A DNA stretch of 64,000 nucleotides from Clostridium sp. OS1-26 (GCF_030915445.1 NZ_CP133264.1:3939208-4003207); one strand, 5' to 3'; positions 7,902 to 16,806 are shown, counted from the first letter of the stretch. Numbers and translations: made by a program. Notes: generated by a model not told the origin, from the letters alone.

Positions 7902-8774
7902 TTGCAAAATCGACAATGTCCTTTAATAGAAGTAAAGAATACGACATCAAGGAGGCTTACTCAAGAGGCAATAGAACTAATTAATAGCAATAGAGCTCTT
8001 AGACTAAATGCAATGTGGCTTGAAGTTACAGGCTGTTCCGGAAATATCATATCTTTTCTTAATAGTGAAAACCCAGATCTAACTTATATACTAACTCAAT
8101 TGGTGAATTTAACTTACAATAATACACTTATGGGAGCGGAAGGCGAGTTTGCTTTTGAACAATTCCTAGAAACATTAAATACTGAATTTATACTTTTAGT
8201 TGATGGTGCAGTTTCAACTAAGGAAAATGGCTATTATAACATTATTGCTAATTATAAAGGCAAACCAATCACAGCTTTGGAGGCAATAAAAACTGCAGGA
8301 GAAAAGGCGAAATATGTGCTTGCAGTGGGCACATGTGCCTCTCATGGTGGAATCTCTGCTGCAAAGCCTAATCCCTCGGGATGTAAAAGTGTGCAGGAAG
8401 TTATAAATAGAGATGTAATAAGGCTGCCTGGTTGTCCCTGTCATCCAGACTGGGTAGTTGGGACTATAGCTCATTTAGTAGGTTATGGTATGCCAGAGGT
8501 AGATAATGAAGGAAGACCTCTTTTATTTTATGGAGTGACTATTCATGATAATTGTACGAGAAGAGGATTCTTCGATAAAGGAATATTTTCAGAAAAATTT
8601 GGGGATGAAGGATGCATGTTTAAACTAGGTTGTAGAGGTCCTGTTACAAAGACAGATTGCCCAAGAAGACAATGGAACGGCCACGTTAATTGGCCTATAG
8701 GGGTCAATACTAATTGCATTGGGTGTTCACAGGCATATTTTCCTGATGGCATGGAACCCTTTGTAAGATATTAG
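7902..8774 (+). CDS. [NiFe]-hydrogenase small subunit
   Basis: 290-residue electron-transfer subunit holding three FeS clusters. Proximal-cluster ligands: C45 in VTGCSGN, C145 in VGTCASHGG, C178 in PGCPC. The fourth ligand position, Cys in standard group 1 enzymes (CxxC), is N48 here. An extra C180 lies next to C178. Distal cluster: H215, C218, C238, C244. Medial cluster: C253, C272, C275, with P265 as in [3Fe-4S] types. No hydrophobic Tat signal follows R17-R18 and no C-terminal anchor is present, so the protein is predicted to be cytoplasmic. TTG start at 7902 after GGAGGG. It is the first gene of the hydrogenase operon, 9 bases ahead of the large subunit. Confidence 0.92.
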   Translation: MQNRQCPLIEVKNTTSRRLTQEAIELINSNRALRLNAMWLEVTGCSGNIISFLNSENPDLTYILTQLVNLTYNNTLMGAEGEFAFEQFLETLNTEFILLVDGAVSTKENGYYNIIANYKGKPITALEAIKTAGEKAKYVLAVGTCASHGGISAAKPNPSGCKSVQEVINRDVIRLPGCPCHPDWVVGTIAHLVGYGMPEVDNEGRPLLFYGVTIHDNCTRRGFFDKGIFSEKFGDEGCMFKLGCRGPVTKTDCPRRQWNGHVNWPIGVNTNCIGCSQAYFPDGMEPFVRY

Positions 8775-8783
8775 GAGGAATCG

Positions 8784-10199
8784 ATGAGTAGAACTATTAA
8801 AATTGATCCTGTAACTAGAATAAGTGGTTTTTTAGAAATAAAAGTAGAAGTAGATAAAAATATTATAGTAAATGCAGAGACTAGTGGTTTGCTATACAGA
8901 GGCTTTGAAAAAATGCTTAAAGGTAGATCGCCTTTAGATGCTATATATTTTACGGAAAGAATATGCGGTATATGTTCCACCTCCCACGCTATGGCTTCAT
9001 CACTAGCTCTAGAGGATGTTTTAAAATTAGAGGTAGATATAAATGATTCTTATATTCGTGATTTAATTCACGGCTTTGAATTTCTACACAATCATATGAG
9101 ACAATTTTACTATTTTACAGTACCTAGTTTTGTTAAAATGCCTGATATTAAGCCAATATCTCCTCAGGGATATGCTGATTTTAGAATTCCTGAAACATTA
9201 AGTGAAAAAATTATAGAAAATTATATGGAAAACATTAAATATAGCAGATTAGCACATGAAGGATTAGCTGTATTAGGCGGAAAAGCACCGCATAGTCATG
9301 GTATTTTTGCTGGAGGGGTTACTGTCAATATTGATTCATCTAAATTAATAAAAATTAAGTCAATTATATCGGAACTTAAGCAATTTATTAATAATTCTAT
9401 GATAAATGATATAAACATTATTTCTCAGTATTATCCCGATTATTTTGAAAAAGGAATATCTTATCCAAACTTTATGAGCTATGGAATTTTTAATAGATAT
9501 TCAGACCCTGAAATAAGTTATGTAGGCCCATCAGTTATGGTAGCTGGGAAAAAACATCCTCTTGATCCTAGCAAAATTACAGAAAGTATTAAACATGCAT
9601 GGTATGTAAATGACAAAGATGTAGAAATACCAGGAGAAGGTAATGCTGAAGAAGTAGATATAGCAAAAGCAGGTGCCTATACTTTTATAAAAGCACCTCG
9701 TTATGATGGTATGCCTATGGAGGTAGGACCTTTAGCAAGGCTTATGCTTACGGGAGAGTATATAAGAGGAAACTCCTGTATGGATAGAAATATAGCTAGA
9801 GTAATAGAAACAAAGAAAATAGTCCAAATAATGGAGAAGCTAACGGAAAGAATTCAATTAAAAAGGAATAATCAGAAGGCATATAAAATTCCAGATAAAG
9901 CCTTAGGAGTAGGTTTAATTGACACCATTAGGGGTGCTTTAGGTCATTGGGTACAAATAGAGAATAAGGTTATAAAATATTATGATGTTATTACGCCTAC
10001 AATGTGGAATTTATCGCCTAAGGACAATAAAGGTCTACCTGGAGCTCTGGAAAAAGCATTGATAGGCTCTAAAATAAATGATACAAATCAACCAGTAGAG
10101 ATAGGAAGAATAGCTAGGTCCTTTGATCCATGCGTATCCTGTGCCACACACATAGCAGGGAATAATCAAGAACCGATAAGAATCGAGATTTTAGTATGA
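8784..10199 (+). CDS. [NiFe]-hydrogenase large subunit
   Basis: 471-residue catalytic subunit. The NiFe(CN)2CO site is bound by C61 and C64 in the L1 motif RICGICSTSH and by C450 and C453 in the L2 motif DPCVSCATH. A 15-residue tail (IAGNNQEPIRIEILV) follows the last His and should be clipped by the protease encoded next. The RGALGHW segment with the active-site Arg is intact. The N-terminal motif is TRISGF, whereas E. coli Hyd-1-type enzymes have TRIEGH with the proton-transfer Glu; here it is S14. AGGAGG precedes the ATG. Its stop overlaps the protease start (ATGA). Partner of the small subunit at 7902. Confidence 0.95.
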   Translation: MSRTIKIDPVTRISGFLEIKVEVDKNIIVNAETSGLLYRGFEKMLKGRSPLDAIYFTERICGICSTSHAMASSLALEDVLKLEVDINDSYIRDLIHGFEFLHNHMRQFYYFTVPSFVKMPDIKPISPQGYADFRIPETLSEKIIENYMENIKYSRLAHEGLAVLGGKAPHSHGIFAGGVTVNIDSSKLIKIKSIISELKQFINNSMINDINIISQYYPDYFEKGISYPNFMSYGIFNRYSDPEISYVGPSVMVAGKKHPLDPSKITESIKHAWYVNDKDVEIPGEGNAEEVDIAKAGAYTFIKAPRYDGMPMEVGPLARLMLTGEYIRGNSCMDRNIARVIETKKIVQIMEKLTERIQLKRNNQKAYKIPDKALGVGLIDTIRGALGHWVQIENKVIKYYDVITPTMWNLSPKDNKGLPGALEKALIGSKINDTNQPVEIGRIARSFDPCVSCATHIAGNNQEPIRIEILV

Positions 10200-10648
10200 A
10201 GGTTAAAGTTATAGCTATAGGCAATATTTTAATGGGTGATGACGGTATAGGTATTGCTGTTGCAGAAAAAATAAAGTATGAACTAGAAGAAGACAACATA
10301 GAAGTTATAATAGGAGAAACTGATTTTAATTATTGTACTTCTACGATAGAGGAAGGGGATTATATATTTATTTTAGATGGAGCCTATTATGGTAAAAAAC
10401 CAGGAGAAATAACCCTTTGTCCTATTAGAGAATATAAATCCTTTAAAAAAGAATATAGTCAGCATAGTTTTGGACTGCTGGATTTAATAAGCCTGAATTA
10501 TAAAGATGTAGAAGGATATATTGTTGGAATTGAAATAAGTAATGTGGATTTTAATTTAGGCTTAAGTGAGATTTTAGCAAATAACCTCCGCATGATTTCT
10601 AGAGAAACTATAAATATTGTAAGGAGTATTTTGAAAAATAGGGAGTAA
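10196..10648 (+). CDS. Hydrogenase maturation protease (HyaD/HycI family)
   Basis: 150 residues. The N-terminal GNILMGDDGIGIAVAEKI is the GNxLxxDDGxG signature with the Ni-sensing Asp/Glu. ILDGAYYG and the His in EYSQHSFGLLDL supply further ligands. The enzyme checks for nickel in the large subunit and cuts the C-terminal peptide after the L2 His, closing the active site. It overlaps the large-subunit gene by ATGA, so translation is probably coupled. Length is normal for the family. Confidence 0.92.
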   Translation: MKVKVIAIGNILMGDDGIGIAVAEKIKYELEEDNIEVIIGETDFNYCTSTIEEGDYIFILDGAYYGKKPGEITLCPIREYKSFKKEYSQHSFGLLDLISLNYKDVEGYIVGIEISNVDFNLGLSEILANNLRMISRETINIVRSILKNRE

Positions 10649-10652
10649 AACA

Positions 10653-11078
10653 ATGAATAAAAGATGTGAGTTATCACAAAAGCTCTATTGTATTCGAGCT
10701 AAAATATATTATTACAGACAGTTGACAATCTTTAGCTTATGTCCATACCAAAGAAATTATTATCTAAATTTATTGCAAAGAGAGATAAAAACTTTAGAAG
10801 ATATTAAGGAAAGATGCACTAGTAATCGGGAAAGTTTAGAAAAGCAAAGAGAATTTACTATAGAAGAACTGGCAAAATACAATGGAGAAGGTGGAATGCC
10901 AGCCTATGTTGCTGTTAACGGAGTGGTATATGATGTTAGTATGAATATAACTTGGGCTGGCGGAACTCATTTTGGTTTATACGCCGGAAAAGATTTAACA
11001 AAACAGTTTTCAAGTTGTCATTTAGGTGTATCAATAGTTTTAAGTAATCTTCCTAAAGTAGGAACCTTAAAGAAATGA
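10653..11078 (+). CDS. Cytochrome-b5-like haem/steroid-binding domain protein in the hydrogenase operon
   Basis: 141 residues in two parts. Residues 1-68 are basic, Cys-containing and predicted helical (QKLYCIRAKIYYYRQ, LLQREIKTLEDIKERC). Residues 69-141 match the short Cyt-b5 domain family: FTIEELAKYNGEGGMPAYVA, VNGVVYDVS, GGTHFGLYAGKDLT, SSCHLG. Whether it binds haem is unclear, because only one or two His (H110, H127) are candidate ligands. The gene lies between the protease and hypF, with stops and starts touching, so it belongs to the operon. It may be an electron partner for a hydrogenase that lacks a membrane cytochrome; that role is inferred. Confidence 0.75.
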   Translation: MNKRCELSQKLYCIRAKIYYYRQLTIFSLCPYQRNYYLNLLQREIKTLEDIKERCTSNRESLEKQREFTIEELAKYNGEGGMPAYVAVNGVVYDVSMNITWAGGTHFGLYAGKDLTKQFSSCHLGVSIVLSNLPKVGTLKK

Positions 11079-13399
11079 AGGTGATATATCTGAAAAATAG
11101 TAAATTATTTAATGATAAAAAAAGATATTTATTAAAAATATATGGTATTGTACAAGGAGTCGGATTCCGGCCTTTTGTATATAAAAAAGCTAAAGAATAT
11201 CTGATAAATGGTTGGGTGAACAATGCTGGTGGCACAGTTGTTATAGATTGCAGCGGAATAAAAGATAACCTTAAAAGCTTTATACTAAGTCTTATTAAGG
11301 AGCCTCCATCTTTAGCAAAAATAGAAAAAGTGGAATGCATTTCTCTTGAAGGCTCCCCTTATGAAGACTTTACCATTAAGGAAAGCACAGAAAAGTTAAG
11401 CAAGATAAAATTCGTTTCACCGGATGTTGGAACATGCCCTAAGTGCATTGAAGATATAATGAAAAAGAAAACAGACAGGTATAGATATGCCTTTACTAAT
11501 TGTACAGAATGTGGACCTAGATACTCTATTATTAAAGCTTTACCCTATGACCGGAAGACTACCACAATGAAGTCTTTTGAAATGTGTTCAAGTTGTAAAG
11601 CAGAGTATGAGGATCCAATGAGTAGGCGTTTTCATGCACAGCCAAATTGCTGTGAAAAGTGTGGTCCGACTCTTACTTTAACAAATAATAAAAAAGAGAT
11701 TATAAAATGTGATGATCCTGTTTTAGAAACTAGCAAATTGATAAAGCAGGGTAAAATTATTGCCATAAAGGGTATAGGAGGATTCCATTTAGTTTGTAGC
11801 GGTAAAGATGAAGAAGCCATAGAAGAACTTAGGATAAGAAAGAAAAGACCTCATAAACCTTTAGCATTGATGATGAAAGATTTGGAGGTTGCAAGGAGGT
11901 ATTGTGAAATATCTCAGGCTGAGGAAAAGGTTTTAACAAATAATAAAAGACCTATTGTGCTGGTTAATAAAAAAGAACTGTGTGAGTTGCCGCAAAATAT
12001 AGCAGCTAAGCAAAATAAACTTGGGATTATGTTGCCATATACTCCGCTGCATTATTTATTATTTGAAGAGGATATAGAGGTTATTGTTATGACTAGTGGA
12101 AACATAAGCGGAGAACCTATTCAGTATAAAAATAATGAAGCTATAGAGCACTTAGGGAAGGTTGCAGACTATTTTTTAATACACGATAGAGAAATATATG
12201 TACCTATTGATGATTCTGTTGTAAAGGTAATTTTTAATAAGGAAGCTGTAATTCGAAGAGCTCGAGGTTATAGTCCTTATGGGATAAATTTACGGATAAA
12301 AAGGAATATAGGAGCTTTAGGCGCAGAACAAAAAAATACCTTTTGCTTGTCACGAAATGGCTATGCATATATGAGTCAGTACTTAGGAGACTTAAGGTAT
12401 TTAGATGTATATAAAAATTACCAGTATATTATAAAACATCTTACTAATTTGTTAGATATACAGCCTGAAGTATTTGCACATGACAATCATCCTGACTATT
12501 TATCTACTTATTATGCAAATAAACAACAGGGAAGAAAAATTTCAGTGCAGCATCATCATGCTCATATGGTTAGCTGCATGGCTGAACATGATATTTATGA
12601 ACCAGTTATAGGAGTTATTTATGATGGAACTGGACTAGGTATAGATGGAGCTGTATGGGGTGGAGAATTTTTTATCGGCACAAGAGACTCCTTTAAGAGA
12701 GTAGCTCATCTCAAATATGTATCAATACAAGGTGGAGACAAAGCTATTAGAGAAACATGGAGATGTGCCTTAAGTTATCTACATTCCATAGGATATGATG
12801 AATTAAATTTTATTAATGAGGAAGAAAAGGAAAAAGTAGGACTAGTTAAGCAGGCTTTAAATTTAGGCTTAAATTGTTATAAGTCTTCAAGTATGGGACG
12901 TTTATTTGATTGTGTTGCTGCATTAATAGGAATTAGAAAATGCATTACTTATGATGCTCAAGCTGCTATTGAGTTAGAAAATATCGCTGATTGCTCAATT
13001 ACAGAGCATTATAAATATGATATATATACGGAAAATAATATGTATCAAATAGATTACAAAAGTATCATAGATGGAGTGCTGAAGGATTTAAAAGATGGTG
13101 AACTTGCTGGTGTAATATCAGCTAAATTCCACAATACCATAGCAGCCTTTACTGAGGATTTAGTTTTGAAAATAGGAAGGTGCTATAGTATTAATAAGGT
13201 AGTGCTTAGTGGAGGAGTATTTGAGAATCAATATTTACTAAAGAGTATATATCAAAGTTTAAAAGCAAAACAGTTTCAAATTTTTTATAACGAGCAAATT
13301 CCCACAAACGATGGTGGAATATCTTTTGGGCAGTTAGTTATTGCAGATGCTATTATTGAGAAAGAGGAGAGAGCAGATGTGTCTTGCCATACCAGCTAA
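11075..13399 (+). CDS. hypF: Carbamoyltransferase HypF
   Basis: 774 residues, full length. Domains in order: acylphosphatase-like (about 17-105, YGIVQGVGFRPFVYKKA), two zinc-finger pairs (CPKCIED with NCTECGP; CSSCKAEY with NCCEKCGP), YrdC-like domain (about 215-400, GIGGFHLVC, RKKRPHKPLALM), and a Kae1-like C-terminal domain (SVQHHHAHMVSCMAEH, GVIYDGTGLG). HypF makes carbamoyl-adenylate from carbamoyl phosphate and ATP and passes the carbamoyl group to the C-terminal Cys of HypE as source of the CN ligands. Its ATG overlaps the previous stop (ATGA) and it overlaps hypC by 23 bases. Confidence 0.97.
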   Translation: MKVIYLKNSKLFNDKKRYLLKIYGIVQGVGFRPFVYKKAKEYLINGWVNNAGGTVVIDCSGIKDNLKSFILSLIKEPPSLAKIEKVECISLEGSPYEDFTIKESTEKLSKIKFVSPDVGTCPKCIEDIMKKKTDRYRYAFTNCTECGPRYSIIKALPYDRKTTTMKSFEMCSSCKAEYEDPMSRRFHAQPNCCEKCGPTLTLTNNKKEIIKCDDPVLETSKLIKQGKIIAIKGIGGFHLVCSGKDEEAIEELRIRKKRPHKPLALMMKDLEVARRYCEISQAEEKVLTNNKRPIVLVNKKELCELPQNIAAKQNKLGIMLPYTPLHYLLFEEDIEVIVMTSGNISGEPIQYKNNEAIEHLGKVADYFLIHDREIYVPIDDSVVKVIFNKEAVIRRARGYSPYGINLRIKRNIGALGAEQKNTFCLSRNGYAYMSQYLGDLRYLDVYKNYQYIIKHLTNLLDIQPEVFAHDNHPDYLSTYYANKQQGRKISVQHHHAHMVSCMAEHDIYEPVIGVIYDGTGLGIDGAVWGGEFFIGTRDSFKRVAHLKYVSIQGGDKAIRETWRCALSYLHSIGYDELNFINEEEKEKVGLVKQALNLGLNCYKSSSMGRLFDCVAALIGIRKCITYDAQAAIELENIADCSITEHYKYDIYTENNMYQIDYKSIIDGVLKDLKDGELAGVISAKFHNTIAAFTEDLVLKIGRCYSINKVVLSGGVFENQYLLKSIYQSLKAKQFQIFYNEQIPTNDGGISFGQLVIADAIIEKEERADVSCHTS

Positions 13400-13607
13400 A
13401 ATTATAAACATTGATGGAGACTATGCTGCTGTAGATATCATGGGGCTAGAGAGCAGTGTAAATATACAGCTTATAGAAAAAGTTAACGTAGGAGACTATA
13501 TTTTAGTTCATGCAGGATGCGGCATACAAAAAATTGATATAAATTATTTTGATTATCTACAAGGGGTACTTAAGGAAGTAGTTAACAGTGAGGATAGTTA
13601 TGAATGA
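13377..13607 (+). CDS. hypC: Hydrogenase assembly chaperone HypC
   Basis: 76 residues starting MCLAIPAK; the exposed Cys2 is essential for the HypC-HypD complex that carries the Fe(CN)2CO unit. The OB-fold pattern VDIMGLESSVN, VGDYILVHAGCGIQKID is complete. The frame is open 12 codons further upstream, but the MCLAIP start is conserved and decides the site at 13377. The gene begins inside the 3' end of hypF and its stop lies inside the start of hypD, so all are probably translated in a coupled way. Confidence 0.95.
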   Translation: MCLAIPAKIINIDGDYAAVDIMGLESSVNIQLIEKVNVGDYILVHAGCGIQKIDINYFDYLQGVLKEVVNSEDSYE

Positions 13608-14679
13608 TAAAAGTCTAATGTCTAGGTTAGTTAAAGATATACAAGCATCACCTGCAGAAGGTTTAAACATTATGGAAGTATGCGGTACCCATACTCAGGC
13701 TATATCAAAACTAGGTATAAGAGAAGTGGTTTCTCCTAAAATAAATTTATTATCCGGACCAGGATGTCCTGTATGTGTTACACCGGCTTCGTATATAGAT
13801 GCAGCAATAGAGCTTTTAAATAAAGAAAATGTTATTTTGACAACCTTTGGAGATCTGATGAGAGTAAAGGGAAGCAGCGAAAATTTAATCAATCAGAGGG
13901 AAAAAGGAAAAAAGATTCGAATTGTATACTCACCATTAGAAGTTCTCCAAATTGCAAAAGAAAATAGAAATGCAGAAGTAGTATTTCTAGCTGTAGGTTT
14001 TGAAACCACGGCACCTTTAATCGCGCTATCCATAGAAACAGCTAAAAAAAATAATATTAGCAATGTTTCTTTTCTTACAAGCTTAAAATCCATGAAACCA
14101 GTTATGAATAGAATACTAAAAGATAAACATCATGAAATAGGTGGAATAATTTGTCCAGGACATGTTGCAGTTGTTAAAGGGGCTGAGTACTTTAGATTTA
14201 TATCAGAAGAATATAATATCCCAGCGGTGGTAGCAGGTTTTGAGGCACTAGATATATTAGGGGCTATATATTTCCTAGTACAGCAACGTAACAGTAAAAA
14301 AAGAAGCTTTGAAAATTTATATAAAAGATGTGTGACTCCACAGGGAAACTTATTTGCAAATGGGCTGATGGAGGAAGTGTTCTCACTACATAATTCAGAG
14401 TGGAGAAGCATAGGTAATATAGAAAATTCTGCATTTCACATTAAAGATAAATATGAGGACTTTGACAGCTTAAAAAAATTTGATATTGATATAAAAGATA
14501 ATATGTATGATCAAAACTGTATTTGTAGTGAGATACTATTAGGACGAAAATTACCTAGTTTATGTAGATTGTTTGGAACTTCCTGTAACCCTGAATCTCC
14601 ACTAGGACCTTGCATGGTATCCTCTGAGGGGTCCTGTGCTATATTCTATAAATATCAAAGGAGGATTGAGCATGAATGA
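13600..14679 (+). CDS. hypD: Hydrogenase formation protein HypD
   Basis: 359 residues. HypD is the redox-active scaffold that binds iron with HypC during assembly of Fe(CN)2CO. Visible are MEVCGTHTQ, the redox CxxC in SGPGCPVCVTP, FLAVGFETTAPLIAL, GGIICPGHVAVVKGAEYF, and the Cys-rich end (CICSEILLGR, LCRLFGTSC, PLGPCMVSSEGSC) that ligates a [4Fe-4S] cluster. I choose the ATG at 13600, which overlaps the hypC stop by 8 bases; a GTG four codons upstream is also possible. It overlaps hypE by 8 bases. Confidence 0.96.
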   Translation: MNDKSLMSRLVKDIQASPAEGLNIMEVCGTHTQAISKLGIREVVSPKINLLSGPGCPVCVTPASYIDAAIELLNKENVILTTFGDLMRVKGSSENLINQREKGKKIRIVYSPLEVLQIAKENRNAEVVFLAVGFETTAPLIALSIETAKKNNISNVSFLTSLKSMKPVMNRILKDKHHEIGGIICPGHVAVVKGAEYFRFISEEYNIPAVVAGFEALDILGAIYFLVQQRNSKKRSFENLYKRCVTPQGNLFANGLMEEVFSLHNSEWRSIGNIENSAFHIKDKYEDFDSLKKFDIDIKDNMYDQNCICSEILLGRKLPSLCRLFGTSCNPESPLGPCMVSSEGSCAIFYKYQRRIEHE

Positions 14680-15673
14680 TATTATTAAGTTAGTACATGG
14701 TGATGGAGGTAGGCATACCCATGATCTAATTGAAAGTATTTTCTATGAATACTTTAGAAATGATTTATTGATTAATGGAATAGATGCAGCAACCTTTGCT
14801 GTGAAACAGGGTAGGATGGCTTTTACTACAGACTCATTTGTTGTAAAGCCTCTTTTTTTTAAGGGAGGAGACATTGGAAAACTTGCGGTATATGGTACTG
14901 TAAATGATTTAGCGGTATCAGGTGCAAAACCATTATATTTAAGTACGGCATTTATTATTGAAGAGGGATTCCCTTTGGAATCACTTAAACGTATAGTTGT
15001 ATCTATAGGGGATGCCTGCATGCAAGCAGGAGTTAAAGTTGTGACAGGAGATACTAAGGTTGTAGAAAAAGGAAGAGGCGATGGAATCTTTATAAATACT
15101 TCTGGAGTAGGAATTATAGAAGATGATTTTAGTATAAGATCTATTGAAGAAGGAGACAGAATTATTGTAACTGGCGGTATTGGGGAACATGGCACAGCCA
15201 TAGCACTTGATAGATATGATATAAAGGTTAAGGGGAATTTTGAAAGTGATTGTGCTCCTCTTAATAAAATTGTGATGAAGCTAAAAAGGTTCTACCCTTC
15301 TATAAAGATTATGAAAGACCCTACTAGAGGAGGATTAGCCACAGCTCTAAATGAGATAGCGAGTCTTTCAGGCTTAGGAGTGTGTGTAGAGGAAGGATGT
15401 GTACCTCTACGTAAAGAAGTGAAAGCTGCAAATGAACTTCTCGGGTTGGATCCTTTATATATGGCTTGCGAGGGTAGGTTAATATTAGTAGTAAGCAAGG
15501 AAGCAGCAGATAGTTTACTTGAAGAAATTATAAAAATAGAGAGATGCGAGGAAGCAAAGATAATTGGAAGCTTTGTTAAAGAACCTTATAATATGGTATA
15601 TATGGAGACTTTTCTTGGTGGTAAAAGAATATTGAATATGTTAGAGGGAGAAATGCTACCAAGGATATGCTAG
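14672..15673 (+). CDS. hypE: Carbamoyl dehydratase HypE
   Basis: 333 residues of the PurM/AIRS-like fold: LVHGDGGRHTHDLIESIF at the start, FTTDSFVVKPLFF, VNDLAVSGAKPLYLS, TGDTKVVEKG. The C-terminus ends PRIC; that last Cys receives the carbamoyl group from HypF and dehydrates it with ATP to thiocyanate, the CN donor. The ATG at 14672 follows AAAGGAGG; the frame is open 12 codons upstream but has no ribosome site. Last gene of the operon. hypA and hypB, for nickel insertion, are not in this cluster. Confidence 0.96.
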   Translation: MNDIIKLVHGDGGRHTHDLIESIFYEYFRNDLLINGIDAATFAVKQGRMAFTTDSFVVKPLFFKGGDIGKLAVYGTVNDLAVSGAKPLYLSTAFIIEEGFPLESLKRIVVSIGDACMQAGVKVVTGDTKVVEKGRGDGIFINTSGVGIIEDDFSIRSIEEGDRIIVTGGIGEHGTAIALDRYDIKVKGNFESDCAPLNKIVMKLKRFYPSIKIMKDPTRGGLATALNEIASLSGLGVCVEEGCVPLRKEVKAANELLGLDPLYMACEGRLILVVSKEAADSLLEEIIKIERCEEAKIIGSFVKEPYNMVYMETFLGGKRILNMLEGEMLPRIC

Positions 15674-15911
15674 GAGTTGACTGAAAGGAGCGATGATGTT
15701 ATTTTTCTTAAAAAGGATACAAGCAAACTAGATTTTTCGAAAATTAATGCGTCAAGTTTTTAGAAGATTGATTAAAGGGAGTAAGTTATATAGAAAAATA
15801 GTAATTTAATGTACAGGTTATTTAATAATCTTTCAGACAAGACAAAACATAACACAAAAAGTCGGGAACAATCGCTTGAAAAGAGATAAGATATATGTAC
15901 AGACAGGGGTG

Positions 15912-16775
15912 ATGATTATAGGGTGGATTGAAGGAATCGGTGAAGCTATCAATTATATTGAGGAGAATATCACTGAAGAAATCGCAATAGAAAATATTGC
16001 AAAAAAAGCATTTATGTCGACCTTCTATTTCCAAAAAGGCTTTGCAATGCTTTGTGGTTTTACGGTCGGAGAGTACATTAGACAACGCAGGCTTACCCTT
16101 GCCGGTAGTGAGATTGTTTCCACTGATGAAAAAATCATTGATATTGCACTGAAATATGGCTACGCCTCACCGGATAGTTTCACAAAAGCTTTTACTCGAT
16201 TTCATGGTGTCACACCTACTGCTGTTCGAAAAGATGGAGCAATGATTAAATCGTTTGCTCCGCTGAAAATCAAATTTTCATTGGAAGGCGGTTATATTAT
16301 GGATTACAAAATTGTTGAAAAAGATTCGTTTACTATCATGGGTGTATCAAAGGTGTTTAAATATGATAGTGCAACTACAGAAATCCCACAGTTTTGGACA
16401 GAGCATTATCAAACAGAAAAGGGGAAATTTGTATGCGGAATGTACGGAGTATGCATAGATGAGAGTATGGATTCAAATGAGTTTGAATATTTGATTGCAG
16501 ACAATTATAATCCGTCTATAGAGATGCCTAATGGTTTTGTTACAAAGATTATTCCTAAACACACGTGGGCTGTTTTTGCTTGCAAGGGTGCAATGCCGAA
16601 ATCTCTGCAAGATGTGAACAAAAAAATCTTCTCAGAATGGCTGCCTAATTGCAAGGATTATGAAATTGCAGCAGGTTACAATATTGAAATGTACGCCAAT
16701 ACGGCTGATTATCCGCAAGGTAATCAAGATGAAAACTACTACAGCGAAATTTGGATTCCTGTTAAGAAAAAATAA
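15912..16775 (+). CDS. AraC regulator with GyrI-like effector-binding domain
   Basis: 287 residues. The N-terminal AraC-type HTH pair (about 1-105: ITEEIAIENIAKKAFMSTFY; IIDIALKYGYASPDSFTKAF; HGVTPTAVRK) is followed by a GyrI-like/Rob C-terminal domain (about 130-285, starting MDYKIVEKDSFTIMGVS and ending ENYYSEIWIPVKKK). Such proteins bind lipophilic or cationic drugs and activate export or modifying genes. The frame extends 12 codons upstream, but the ATG at 15912 follows CAGGGGTG and matches the start of the paralogue at 53611-54483. It stands alone, followed by dispersed repeats. Confidence 0.85.
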   Translation: MIIGWIEGIGEAINYIEENITEEIAIENIAKKAFMSTFYFQKGFAMLCGFTVGEYIRQRRLTLAGSEIVSTDEKIIDIALKYGYASPDSFTKAFTRFHGVTPTAVRKDGAMIKSFAPLKIKFSLEGGYIMDYKIVEKDSFTIMGVSKVFKYDSATTEIPQFWTEHYQTEKGKFVCGMYGVCIDESMDSNEFEYLIADNYNPSIEMPNGFVTKIIPKHTWAVFACKGAMPKSLQDVNKKIFSEWLPNCKDYEIAAGYNIEMYANTADYPQGNQDENYYSEIWIPVKKK

Positions 16776-16806
16776 CTACGTAAAAGAGCATAATTCGGAG
16801 TTCATC

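Noticed and set aside
7950..7960. Arg-Arg pair (R17-R18) in the hydrogenase small subunit as a Tat signal
   Set aside because: No hydrophobic stretch follows and the sequence is polar up to residue 33, so it is not a Tat peptide.
14743..15201. 152-codon minus-strand frame inside hypE
   Set aside because: Pro/Ser/Ile-rich shadow of hypE with no ribosome site.
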